NCBI RefSeq assembly: GCF_000002985.6
Contig: NC_003283.11
Location: 10,292,001-10,356,000, forward strand
DNA from: Caenorhabditis elegans
Lineage: Eukaryota > Nematoda > Chromadorea > Rhabditida > Rhabditidae
DNA length: 64,000 bases
Direction: 5' to 3'
Part shown: piece after piece, positions 40,045 through 51,031 of the stretch
Layout of the letters: each line of letters starts with the position of its first letter
How positions within the stretch are numbered: position 1 is the first letter of the stretch
Position numbers and translations under genes: made by a program
Notes under the pieces: generated by a model
The model's input: the letters and a program-made list of their open reading frames with translations, nothing else
Databases searched by the model: none
Told to the model about the DNA's origin: nothing

Positions 40045-43000
40045 TTCAACAATTCTGCATAACCGTTTTTGCCGTTCAGCGGAGAAGCCGCGTGATGAAC
40101 GGCCCACAAGCTCTGCAAAGAAAAATATGAAAATTGTAGTCATGTATATAAATTTTTTGTCGATTTTTTTGGGACCATGTAACTAAGATTTCAATTCAAA
40201 TGAAAAAGTAAGTAAAACGAGAAACAGAGAGACCGTCTCGTAGTGTCCCAATTTGAAATGAACTGTGTCTGTGCAGGCCCCGCCTTTGAAAATCGAACTG
40301 CGCGGGATCTTCACGACGGTAAAGCACAAGAATCAGAGAGGTTATAGACAACGAAAGTGATCCGAGTCGATCGGTGAAGAAGCTGCACTGTCAAAGAGAA
40401 AGAACACAAGCGAGCAAGCAGGGAGACGAAAAAAGGTCTGTTGACATTGGGCGAAAGACAAAATGATGAAGGTGCGCGGAGACAGAAAGATGGTAGCAGA
40501 AGCTCGTAGTATACCGAACTGGCGCCCGATGGATTAGAACACTTTGTTTTGCAATTCAATAGAAAGAAACAACAACATAATTAAGAAGAAACACTCAGTT
40601 CATTTGACAAAGGAGACCTAGTTCCGTGTTATAACATTGATAATGACTTTCATCAAAGATTCTAAGTTTATTCATGTTTACTTTAGAAACTAGAACCAGA
40701 TCAAACAAAAAAAAATAGGTGGATGTTCCTATGCTACCTACTCAAAAGAACAGTTTTTACTTAACTATTTGTTTTATTCCACAGTTTTTCAAGAGAAGAG
40801 AAGTTATCTAGTTTTCAAAAATAACAAGTGATTTTATTACTGATAAAACTATTACGTCTCGTGCAAAATGTTCATTTGAAGAATTCAACTTTCAAATGAT
40901 TCCGGAATTATCTTCAACGTTCACTAAAGAATTTACCGTTTGAAATGCAGAAAAAAAGAATATTGAGGAGCAGGAAACCTGGAATATTTGAAATCTGGAG
41001 AAAATGAAACCCTGAAAAACACACAGAAAACTGGTCGCTAAGCGTGTCAACCTTACAAAAAGATTACGGTACTTTCCCTATTAGCCTTGTACATTTAATG
41101 CTCTATCTTGGCAGCTCATATTTGGTTATCCTTGGTATTATCACAAATTTTGTCAATACTAAAATATCAAAAAGTAATTGGCACCAAATTTATGTGCTAC
41201 ATTTTTAAGCCGAAGAAAACCTAGAAATAGTTTCTTAAAGTATATCAATAAGGGTAGTGCTATATTTTGTGGTATTCTATTGAGAAGTTTCCAATTAATT
41301 AGGAAGACATGCCAATCAGCCGAATGATCGAAGAGCATTCAAATCGTATTAAATTTGAAATAATACTTCTTTAACTTTAAAAAAGTACACAATGTTCCAC
41401 AAAAAACGATTCTTATGAAAACTCAATAAAAATCGCCTGGTTTAGGCCATAGTAAATTTTTTATGTGTTCAAAATGCTCTTATCAACTTGAGTGAACGAG
41501 GACAAGAAAATAGACAAAAAACGAGTCGATGAGAGATGGAAAAGGAAACATTGAAACCATTTAGATTATGCGGGTCTAGACGGGAAAAGGTAAAAAAACG
41601 TCTCATGGAGGTCTCATTGAAATACATGCTGCCTCAAATAAGAAACCGGTAAGGAACGGTGTGATAAAAGATAGAAAATGAGATGAATGTATGGTAAAGA
41701 AGGAGAGGTGTTTTGTTATTAGTGAGGGTGTAAAAATATTAGAAGAGGAATTTCAGAGATAGAGGAGAAAGAGTGGAACGGAATGCCTTTTCAGCAAAAA
41801 TTCCCTTTCTTCTCTTGTAGCTCGGTAATTTTTTATCACAAACACTTCATCGACGTCTTTCACTAAAAAAAGAAAAAAAGAAAACAGTTTGAAACTATCG
41901 AGAAAGGATGATGATCGAGAGGATGATTGGCGTGAAGGTGAGAAGATTGATTACAGTGTATATTGGCGTCGAAATGTCTCTTCGGTATATTTCTCCTTTT
42001 GCCTTCGAAAGGAAAAAATGACAAGAGGTTAGAAAATGGAATGTGTTTGACTCATTTTCATGGTTATCAGTAGAATGTCGATCAGCTGCGGGTGCTCGAA
42101 GAGCAAGCATCATCGGTAGCCAAAAAGTGACGAGAAATTGGAATGATGGACAGGAAACGGAAGGGCAAGAAAATATTTATGGAACAATAAAATGAAGTTT
42201 ATGTCGAAATTGAAAAGTTTTGAAATTTGAAATATATTTTCTAGTATCAGCTCGTGTGTTTTAATACGGTAAGTTATACGAGGTACGTCTCAGAGAAAAT
42301 TCCAAAATTATCAAATGCTTTCGGTTCTAGAAGCTTGCTTCCCAGTTTTCTGTAAAAAGAAAGTTTAAACACTTTGGATAACACTGGTTCTAATGGATTA
42401 TATAAATTTCCAAAACCTTTTGTACCAAGTTATCGAAAGAAACTTTTAATTCGAAAATAGCTAGAAAGTTTTGTTTCCACGAAGAAACAAAATGCCTACT
42501 TCTGTGCCTAGAAGGCAGAAATAACTCGCCTTGAATGGGAGAATAGTTATGTATCACTCTTTCCTAGTTCAAATTATCTAGAGGTAGGCGGTTTTTTTTG
42601 CAATTGACAGATGCATCAAAGCTGATTTGAAATTTGTGGTTCAGCACAGAAACATTTTAAAGCGTTGTTCCCTATTTGTATTGCACACCACTATTACATA
42701 AACTTAAATCAGAGAATGTTCACCATATCTTACGCGCATGGTCTCGCCGCGTGGGTATTGAGTTACTGTAATTCTTGTCAATAAATGTTATGTATGTAAA
42801 CTTCAAAATAAATGCAATCGTTTTAATATTTTCGCCAAGTTCCGCGTGATTTTAATATTGGTATTTTAAAAACTAGAATCCAATCAGTATAACTTTGTGA
42901 GATTCAGTTCAATTCACATTTCCAGTTCAGTTCGTATCTTCAAAAATAATAATTTTCATTTTTTCACAACTGATCGAGAATCGAAATCCAAAAAACATAG

Positions 43001-43775
43001 GTTCACCGACGGTTCAATAAACAAAAAAGTTTAAACTATTCTGAGAGTAAAGCAGCTATAAAAAGTTCCAATTTGGCTTCAACACAGACGAGACCTCCCC
43101 GTTTGATAGGTTGGTCAGGCGATGAAAGGACACTAAAACGACACCATTTTAGAAGTGCCGGTCGCTTCTGACGATTTCATCGACCACTGATTTATGTGGA
43201 CCTTTTGGAAAGAAAGAGAAACCAATTAAAATAAATGAATTGAAAAGATTTAAATGTGATTATATGAATCAGTTAATAAATGAGTTGGAAAGAAAAAATC
43301 CGAATGTCGCAAATAAAGGAGTATTTCGGATGAAAGTAGTTGAAATAGAGGAGGACACGGGCCTGAAGATAACAATTATCCGTTATCAGGTGGTAGAGTA
43401 TCCGTGTATCAAATGCGGGTCATCAATGTCGTCGTTTGTCTCTTTTTCTAATGCCCTTTTGCTGGATGATTTCGGTTTCATTTAATGGAAAAATGGAAGA
43501 AGGAATAAGAGGTGACGCAATTCAATTTCAAACCAAAAGTAAGTTGAAGAAGTGAATGAATTCAAAGTGGAAAATGTATTTACAACAGAGAATGATGGAT
43601 TCAGGTGGTTGTTGGTTTGAAAGATAAACGTTTGAATGAGAGTGGGGGAGAATAGGATGCCTATAAAGAATAAATTAGTTAACAGGTAGGGGATTTTAAG
43701 AGAATTCAGAGAAACGGGGATAAATGAACATAAAGCACTTTTAAACATGTTAACACGAAAATAAAGTCACAATAT
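40045..43775. other. Intergenic, upstream of crm-1
   Basis: About 3.7 kb with no supported gene. The first part is likely the crm-1 promoter. An imperfect hairpin lies near 43120-43192 (GCGATGAAA against TTTCATCGA). The open frames here lack splice sites or coding character. Confidence 0.5.
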
Positions 43776-46350
43776 TTAAGCTTTGATTCCAAGTTTGGCC
43801 ATACATCTTGCAATACCACCCTCTTCATATTCTTTCTTTGAAACCCAAAAATCTTGATCACGATCCTTCATCAGATTTGCAAGAACAGCTCCTCCAAGGA
43901 AAACCATGTGCTTACGGCTTGGTGGGGCTTCTATACGGATTTTGAATTTCTGAAAATAAATAAATTGGAACATTGCTGGTAATTTTTTCAAGGTCGTAGC
44001 CACGCCCACTAAAGAAGGATGTAAGTAAACACTGGGGTGATGGGGCGGAAAACTAAGATGTTGAGTGAGTGTTCTTTTAGGAGACCTCACACGAAGAAAT
44101 CAAATGCATTTAGTTAACACATCATCAAATCGTCATTGACGACCAAAAGCGCCATTCTTAAAAGGAATGGTCAAATAACCAAAAGTAAAACTACTACAGG
44201 AACACAAATATCTGGGAATGCGTAGAGTGCAACATATTTGACGCGCAAAATATTTCATAGCGAAAACTACAGTAATCCTTTAACATTGTCTAGTTTAATG
44301 AGCTTGATTTTTAAAATGAATTTCTTTTTGATCTGTTTTCTTAACTTTAATAATGTTCTATCAATAAATAAATGATTCAACTCAGCTAATCGAGCTCTTG
44401 AATCTACACAAGAACTATAGTAGTCATACAAAGGATTACTGTAGTGTTCGCTACGAGATATTTTGCGCGTAAAATATATTTCGCGATACGCATTTTCAGA
44501 AATTTGTGCTTTCGTAATACTTCCCATTCAAAAATTGGCATTACATAAAAATTGTTTTTTTTTTTTCAAAAAAACTTTTTACTTTTTGATTGATAATTAT
44601 TTGTGGAAAAAATTTCAATTCTACTACCAACTGTTTTGAAACTAATCTTTAATCGATTTTTTTTGATTAAAAAAAAGACAGCCATAGTGGGCGAAAATAA
44701 AAAATTTTCAGAAATTTTCGAGTTATAAAAATTTTCGAAAATTTAGAAATTCGGCGACAAAAAATTTCGGCAATTACCGGGTTCAAAACTATTAGAAAAA
44801 ATAACTATAAAAATTAACAAAAAAAATCAATTTCTACTGTAGTAAATGTGTTTTTGATGAAGAAATATAACTCAAAACGACCTGAATATTTTCAATTTTC
44901 TATTCGGTAATTGGAATTTATTTTTGATAATTCGAAACTTTGACAACTGCTGAATTTTGAAAAACTCAGCGATCGGCATTTTGACAATTGCCTAGTCTCA
45001 ACATTATTCCGGCAATATCCTTGTGGCCGAATTTTCGGAAATTCGTTACCTGGAACGCGTCAGTATTTCCATGCAATACGCGATCCAAATACAGCTGTTT
45101 CAGTTCCTTCTCAAGACGGCTGGGCAATCCTGGATACATAGTGGTTCCACCGGAAAGTACGATATGCTTGTAGAAATCAAGGCGAGTATCTATAAAAGGG
45201 ATTTATAATGGAAATGCACAATTTCATTTTTGAAATACCTATATCACTGGCTTGAATACATCCGAAAAGAAGTTCCGAGAGACCAGCTTTTTCAACATTA
45301 ATCAGATGTGGTTGGAATAGAATTTCTGGAGCTTCGAATCGTTCACCTCCGAGACGAATCACACGACCATCAGGAAGAGTGTATTGTTGAGAAAGAACTG
45401 TAGTCTCTAGTGCCAAACGTTCTTCTTGCTCAACATCATATGCAATGTAACAAAGCTTTTCCTTCATTTGGCGAACAGTTTCAAAGTCAGCAGAGTGATT
45501 GAAGTTGTATCCACGTTGCAGAAGAAGCTGAAAACAAATATATGTTAGTTTCTAATAAACCATATTTTGTCACTATAGCAATCAGGAAAATAATTGAATT
45601 AATATGTAACATTTAAAAACTTACCTTGATAAGATACTTGGTAATATCTCTTCCTGCAATATCCAATCGTCTTGTCAAATGATGAAGAGCAAATCCTTCG
45701 TAAACAGGACAGATGTGGGTAACACCATCTCCGGAGTCAACTACAACTCCTGTCAAAAGACCTTGAGCATAAAGAGTGAGCACAGCCTGAAAATATAATC
45801 ATTATGATTTTATCATGAGGATTAACTATTACCTGAACCGCCACATAGATAGAATTGAATCCATACTGCTCAAACATAACTTGAAACATTTTCTCACGAT
45901 TGCTGTTCGGATTGAGTGGTGGTTCTGTCAGCAGCAGTTTACACTCTTTCGGGTCGATATCCAACTTTTCCGGTCCAAAAGTATGATCCCATACATGCGC
46001 CATATCATCCCAGTTTCTAACAATTCCGTTGTCCATGGGATAATTGATATCAAGCATTTGACGAAGCTGAGAGCACTCCTCGCCAACCATCAAATCCTGT
46101 GAGAAAACAGTTATAAGACCTTTCTGTGTAAAGTTTTACCTTAATTTCAATATTTCCAACTCTTTGTGTCGATCTCACGATTGGCCGACCGACCATTGAA
46201 GGGAATATATGAGCTGGGAAATTGGTTCCTGCATACCCGCATTTGACGAACTGCAAATACAGAATTTTTGAAAATAAAATGGGATAAAATTTTGCAACTT
46301 ACACCTGTTCCGTTGTCAACGACAATCACCTTTCGCCCTTGCGAATCCAT
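43776..46350 (-). CDS. arx-2: ARX-2, actin-related protein 2 (Arp2)
   Basis: A subunit of the Arp2/3 complex, which nucleates branched actin. Exon 1 (46303-46350) encodes [16 protein letters not shown], the phosphate-1 loop. It continues [23 protein letters not shown], the DLMVGEE block, the insert-containing middle ([35 protein letters not shown]), the phosphate-2 loop [19 protein letters not shown], the adenosine motif [18 protein letters not shown], and a last exon 43776-43950 ending [10 protein letters not shown]. Sequence and length (about 395 residues) are those of Arp2, not actin or Arp3. The last intron (about 43951-45050) is unusually long and contains an inverted-repeat element. It shares an upstream region with the divergent aldo-keto reductase gene. 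Confidence 0.95.
44203..44508. mobile_element. Inverted-repeat element in the last arx-2 intron
   Basis: About 306 bp with arms of about 80 bases. The left arm contains GACGCGCAAAATATTTCATA and GCGAAAACTACAGTAATCC. The right arm is its imperfect reverse complement (GGATTACTGTAGTGTTCGC, then TATTTTGCGCGT). The GACGCGCAAAATAT...CTACAGTAAT pattern is one of the frequent dispersed palindromic repeats of C. elegans, by recall. It is non-coding and diverged, so not recent. Confidence 0.65.
44690..45045. repeat. Degenerate TTTTCGGAAATT / CGGCAATT-type repeats
   Basis: Scattered variants of TTTTCGAAAATTTAGAAATTCGG, CGGCAATTACCGGG and TTTTCGGAAATTCG in both orientations. They resemble worn copies of dispersed C. 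elegans repeat families. Still within the last arx-2 intron. Confidence 0.35.
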
Positions 46351-47502
46351 TTCGCCTGAAAATTGTTAAATCGATTGTGCGGGTTTCGAATGAGTCATAA
46401 AGAGAAGAAAAGTAAATAAATAGCAAATTTGCTTGCCAATCGATGAAACCGGTAAAAATTTCGTTTTGACACTGTCTTAGTTGGCTTAAAATAGAACAAA
46501 GTACGAACATTTAAGCAATATTTTACATTACTTAGATTTTAATTTAATGAACGAGGGTTTCTGGAAAGTAAATCTGACTATATTTAGTGGAGATCGCCGT
46601 CAAAATACGCGGAAGTCGATGGAAAAATGTTTCTACAATTTCGCGAGAATTTTTATGTTCTTCATAGAATACGAAAACAATTATAAGATTAAAATATACA
46701 GAAAAGAAATAAGGAAATTCTATTGAAATAAAAACATGACAGTTCTGTCTATAGTGGAGACGCAGGGAATTGGTTGTCGATGGAGCAGATTTGCAGCAAG
46801 AGTATCGTAGTGTAAAAACAGATTTAAAAAATCTAAATCATGAACCTTTGTTTTTTTTATTATTTTATTAGTTTTATTTATAACATTTATTTTTATTTAC
46901 ATGTTTACCATATTTATGATTTTTTTTACTTGTGTGATTAGTTTTTGGTAGAAATTTCTGAATATTTATGTAAAAAAACATTTTCAACATCTGTAATAAA
47001 TAAGTTGCGATATGGATTGTACCGAATTATTTCCACATGAAACATGGCTTTTTATAATAAAGGCTCTTCCTCACATCCAAAATTTTAATTTCTCAGTTAA
47101 TTTTAAGAAAAATGGGAAGAGACAACATAACAACTAGGATAGGTCATGTGTATATGGTAGTGTTCCTATCGTGATTGGAAATGATCACAATATAACGTCA
47201 TTCTTCTGTTAATTCAATTTTTCTCTGTTTAGTAAACTTATTGAACTCTAAATACAAACTTCGCAAAGAGAGTGTTTCAATGATCGAACGCTTCGTTCAA
47301 AGTCTATGAATTACCATTGAATAGTGTAAATTACAACAAACATCACATCTTAACTTTCAAAAATTGTTCAATGAAACTTCCATTGTTTGTTGAACTGTCC
47401 CCCTCCTCCTCTACCTATCTCTTATTTATATTTAATGTCCTCTATTCTTCATTTCTTGCCATTTTTATATTCTTTTATCTCATTTAAATGTATTTTCAGA
47501 CT
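46351..47502. other. Divergent promoter region arx-2 / aldo-keto reductase
   Basis: About 1.15 kb with no supported gene. A pyrimidine-rich tract (about 47397-47480) leads into the trans-splice acceptor of the reductase gene. Confidence 0.5.
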
Positions 47503-48876
47503 ATGAGTGTTTTCACAAATGTTGTTGGTGGTGCATTCAAGTTTTCCGATGGATACGAAATGCCAAAAATTGGTCTTGGAATCTCTCGAATTGAAACTCA
47601 ACAAGATTTAGATGTCTCTATTGAAGCCGCTCTGAAATCTGGATATCGTCAATTTGACACAGCCAATCTCTACAAAAACGAAACGTTTCTTGGTAATTCC
47701 CTGAAGGTAAATTTAAACTGATTTCTGAAAAACTATTCAAACCTCTAAAATTTTAGAAATATCTACCACAATTTGGCTTGACACGTGAAGATGTGTTCAT
47801 CACTACTAAAGTTCGTACTCTCAATGAAAATACTGTGGAGGAAACTGAGAAACAACTAGCCAATTCCCTTGCAACTTTGCAAACCGAGTAGGAAAATATT
47901 TGTTGAGTTATCATCAGAATTATTTCTATTTTCAGTTATGTAGATCTTCTTTTAATTCACTATCCACGTGACCGTGATACTGGAAACGATGATGACTACG
48001 AAATTAACAAAAGTAGAAGGAAAATTGTTTGGCAGACACTTGAAAAGGCAAAAGGTATGTTGGTTTCATGGTCATTTCATATAAAGTTGAGTTCCTTTTT
48101 CAACGTGGTTGGCGTTATCAATTATTTTGAAATAATAGTGGTAGATCAATCCGATCAAAAAAATCATTCTCTCATCTTACTCTAAGAATACTTTTGCAAT
48201 TGCAATGTAATTAGTAGATTCCAATGTTCAGAAAATTATATTTATAAATGAAACAACCTATGAATTGATGAAGTTCCGTTTTTAGATTTTCTAAGTATAA
48301 TGTTAGTATTACAACTGAGCAGTTGTGACACTTTACAAAATTCCATCTTTAAAAAAAATTAAAAATTACATTTTTCAGAGTCTGGAAGAGTTCGTTCAAT
48401 TGGAGTGTCCAACTATGAAGTTTATCATCTCGTTGAAATGTTTGAGTATGCAAAAATTCGTCCAGTCCTCAATCAATACGAATACCAACCGTACTTGACT
48501 CGTCCAACTCTTAAAAAGTTCTGTGATCTGAACAATATCGTCGTTCAATCATATTCTTCTCTATGCTGGGGAGATAAAGAAATTCTTCAAGAGAAACCAT
48601 TGGTCGATCTTTGTCAAAAATACAATCAGACTCCGCAAGCAATTCTCTATGCTTTTGCACACTGCAGTAATACTTCTATGATTCCAAAATCTGCAACTCC
48701 ATCGAGAATTCACGATAATTTACACAATGTGAGAAACCTGTATTTTCAAACAATTTAGAATAATTTTTTTCCAGACCATAAAAATCAAATTGACCGAGGA
48801 CGAGCTGAAATCTCTCAGATCTCTGGACAAGGGAAAATCATTCCCACAGATTGGTCAAACTTGGAGATGTCTATAA
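47503..48876 (+). CDS. Aldo-keto reductase
   Basis: An NADPH-dependent carbonyl reductase of the AKR superfamily. Five exons, 47503-47706, 47757-47887, 47936-48054, 48379-48728 and 48775-48876, give 301 residues, normal for the family. The start MSVFTNVVGG is chosen because TATTTTCAG lies two codons upstream; an upstream in-frame ATG at 47488 precedes that acceptor. The catalytic tetrad is visible: Asp in FDTANLYKNE, Tyr four residues later, Lys in FITTKV, His in LLIHYPRD. GVSNYEVYHL, the NQYEYQPYL block, and the cofactor-binding MIPKSATPSRI follow. It lacks the long extra C-terminal loop of human aldose reductase. Substrate unknown. Confidence 0.9.
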
Positions 48877-49167
48877 TTTTTTTTCCATCTTAGATTTTCC
48901 ATATAGGTATTTCTATTCCGATGTTCAGCATTACCTGTTAATTTTTGTATGATATAAACATTATTTAACATAGAACAATTTTTCCATAACTGCATTTTGT
49001 CAAATTATTCAGGATAGTTCAGATAGATTCAAAAACTACAGTAGTTCTAGGAATTTTTTCAAAGGAATTTTAGACATATCATCCCGCAAACTTGAAAATA
49101 TATAATAATAGTACAATTCCTTTTATAAAATTTTAATTCGAAAATAGCTCAGATTTTTATTGGAGTC

Positions 49168-49469
49168 GTAGTACGGAGACCCGAAGAACTCGGGGGATGT
49201 CCAATTGGGGGGATTACCAACTCGGGGGATTGGCCCCGCCCACAGGACCGTGGCTTGCAATACGCCCATTTCTGCAACTGCCGCACGGTTTCGAAACTGT
49301 ATTTTTCTCAATAGAGCGAGAATTAACAAGAAAAATACAGTTTCAAAACCGTGCGGCAGTTGCAGAAATGGGCGTATTGCAAGCCACGGTTCTGTCGGCG
49401 GGGCCAATCCCCCGAGTTGGTAATCCCCCCAGTTGGACATCCCCCGAGTTCTTCGGGTCTCGTAGTACG
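49168..49469. mobile_element. Young fold-back element with 8-bp target duplication
   Basis: A 286-bp element (49176-49461) that is almost entirely two inverted arms of about 133 bases with only a few mismatches, joined by a loop of about 20 bases. The tips are GAGACCCGAAG / CTTCGGGTCTC. It is flanked by a perfect direct repeat GTAGTACG (49168-49175 and 49462-49469). The arms carry runs such as CTCGGGGGATTGGCCCCGCC, much richer in GC than the surroundings. An 8-bp duplication fits hAT, P or Merlin-like transposases; the tips do not let me choose. Non-coding. Confidence 0.8.
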
Positions 49470-49801
49470 ATTTTTTGATACTACTACAAGATAGAGTTTG
49501 TGGTTCCCAAAAATCCGTTTTACTTACAAATGGGATCTTTATATATTTGGAATCAAAATGTATTTGTCTCTACTATATCCTGGACAGAAGTTACTAAAAA
49601 CGGCTTTAAAGTATAAAAAGGTTTTGAAATGGAATCAGAAAAAATTGAAATCCGAAATAGAGCTCGAATACGTTTTAGTCGTTTTTTTTTTAAATAATAC
49701 TTTATTAAATAGTTGTTCATATAAATATGAAAGATTGGTATGAGCTTGATAGAACTTGAGCTAGTCGTGAGCTCACTGATAGGTTGCATATTTTATTTTA
49801 T

Positions 49802-50174
49802 TTATGGGACGATGCAAGTGAATTTCTCGTAATTTCTCGACACATTTTTTGCAATGCAAGTGCGCGGAGAAATGACGAGAAATGTCGTGAAATTCGCAAT
49901 TTCTCCGAAATTTCTCCGCATTTCTCGACATATGATGAACGGTGAGAGACGCAGAGACATGTGTCCCCGCAGGAAACTCCGCCTACTCACCGCACTTTTA
50001 ACAGGGTGAAATGTCTTACCACCCTGCGGGGACACATCTCTCATATGTCGAGAAATGCGGAAAAATTGCGGAGAAATTGCGAATTTCACGGCATTTCTCG
50101 TCATTTCTCCGCACACTTGCATTGCAAAAAATGTGTCGAGAAATGACGAGAAATTCACTTTCATCGTCCCATTA
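49802..50174. mobile_element. Fold-back element with TTA flanks
   Basis: A 367-bp element (49805-50171) with inverted arms of about 130 bases. Ends are TGGGACGATG / CATCGTCCCA. The arms are full of ATTTCTCG / CGAGAAAT words, and the inner part holds ATGTGTCCCCGCAGG against CCTGCGGGGACACAT. TTA directly flanks both ends, a 3-bp duplication typical of PIF/Harbinger elements. No transposase. It probably depends on an element elsewhere. The arms differ at several sites, so it is somewhat older than the preceding one. Confidence 0.7.
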
Positions 50175-50706
50175 ACAATCGAGATTTTTCAATTTGACGT
50201 TTTTATTTCTGTGGCACGACGAACGCGTCAGCAATCGCGAAAAGCGCCAGCAAGATGCACTGGCGCACTTCTTGTTTTATTTATACTTGCAAGTAAGCTA
50301 CTTGTGCAATTGTGTTTTTTCTCTTTAATTTCTTGTAAAAATAGAGGAAACGTGCATCTCTAAATACTTGAGTTTTTTTTTCATATTTGATGATATAATT
50401 ATTTAACATATAGTTGTATTTTTCGCATTATCTCAAGCAGAGACTAAGATGTGTTTCATCACTAATTTTACCATCATGATTCAAATCCAATTTTAAACTA
50501 TTCTAAGTTTTTAATTTTACAGGAAACGCAAATGGAAAATAAAGTTCGAAATGGAAGAATCACCTGTGGATTGGCTGCTGAAACAATGATCATGACGCTC
50601 TTCGGCGTCTAAACTCTCCTCATTTTTCCTCTTGTTTTGCATTTGCATACCACCTGTTCAATTTCTTTTTCGCTCCATTGACAATTCTGTGAATTTGCGC
50701 GCGCCC

Positions 50707-50744
50707 TATATTTTATCTTGTATTTAAATACAAGATAAAATATA
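50707..50744. repeat. Perfect 38-bp palindrome
   Basis: A perfect AT-rich palindrome with no loop, centred between 50725 and 50726 on TATTTAAATA and containing ATCTTG/CAAGAT. It sits between the fold-back elements and the next gene, next to a TATATATTTATTATTTTTT tract. Confidence 0.8.
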
Positions 50745-51031
50745 TATTTATTATTTTTTAATATTTATTTTTTAAAATATGTTTATTATTTTTTAATTGT
50801 ATTTTCTCTGAATTCACCAGTGTTTGATGTGTTCATTAAATCTAATGTATTTAAGTTTTTTGTTGTAAAATTTCAAAGCTAGCCAATCTAGTAATAAATT
50901 ACAAATAGAAACGAATAAATAAAGAATATTAAATATTACCCGATCCTCGTGTTAAACCATTTTTAAGTTTCCCTAACTAACGTTCATATTTTTATTTTAT
51001 TCCCATTTTTATTTAAAAATAATCAATTCAG

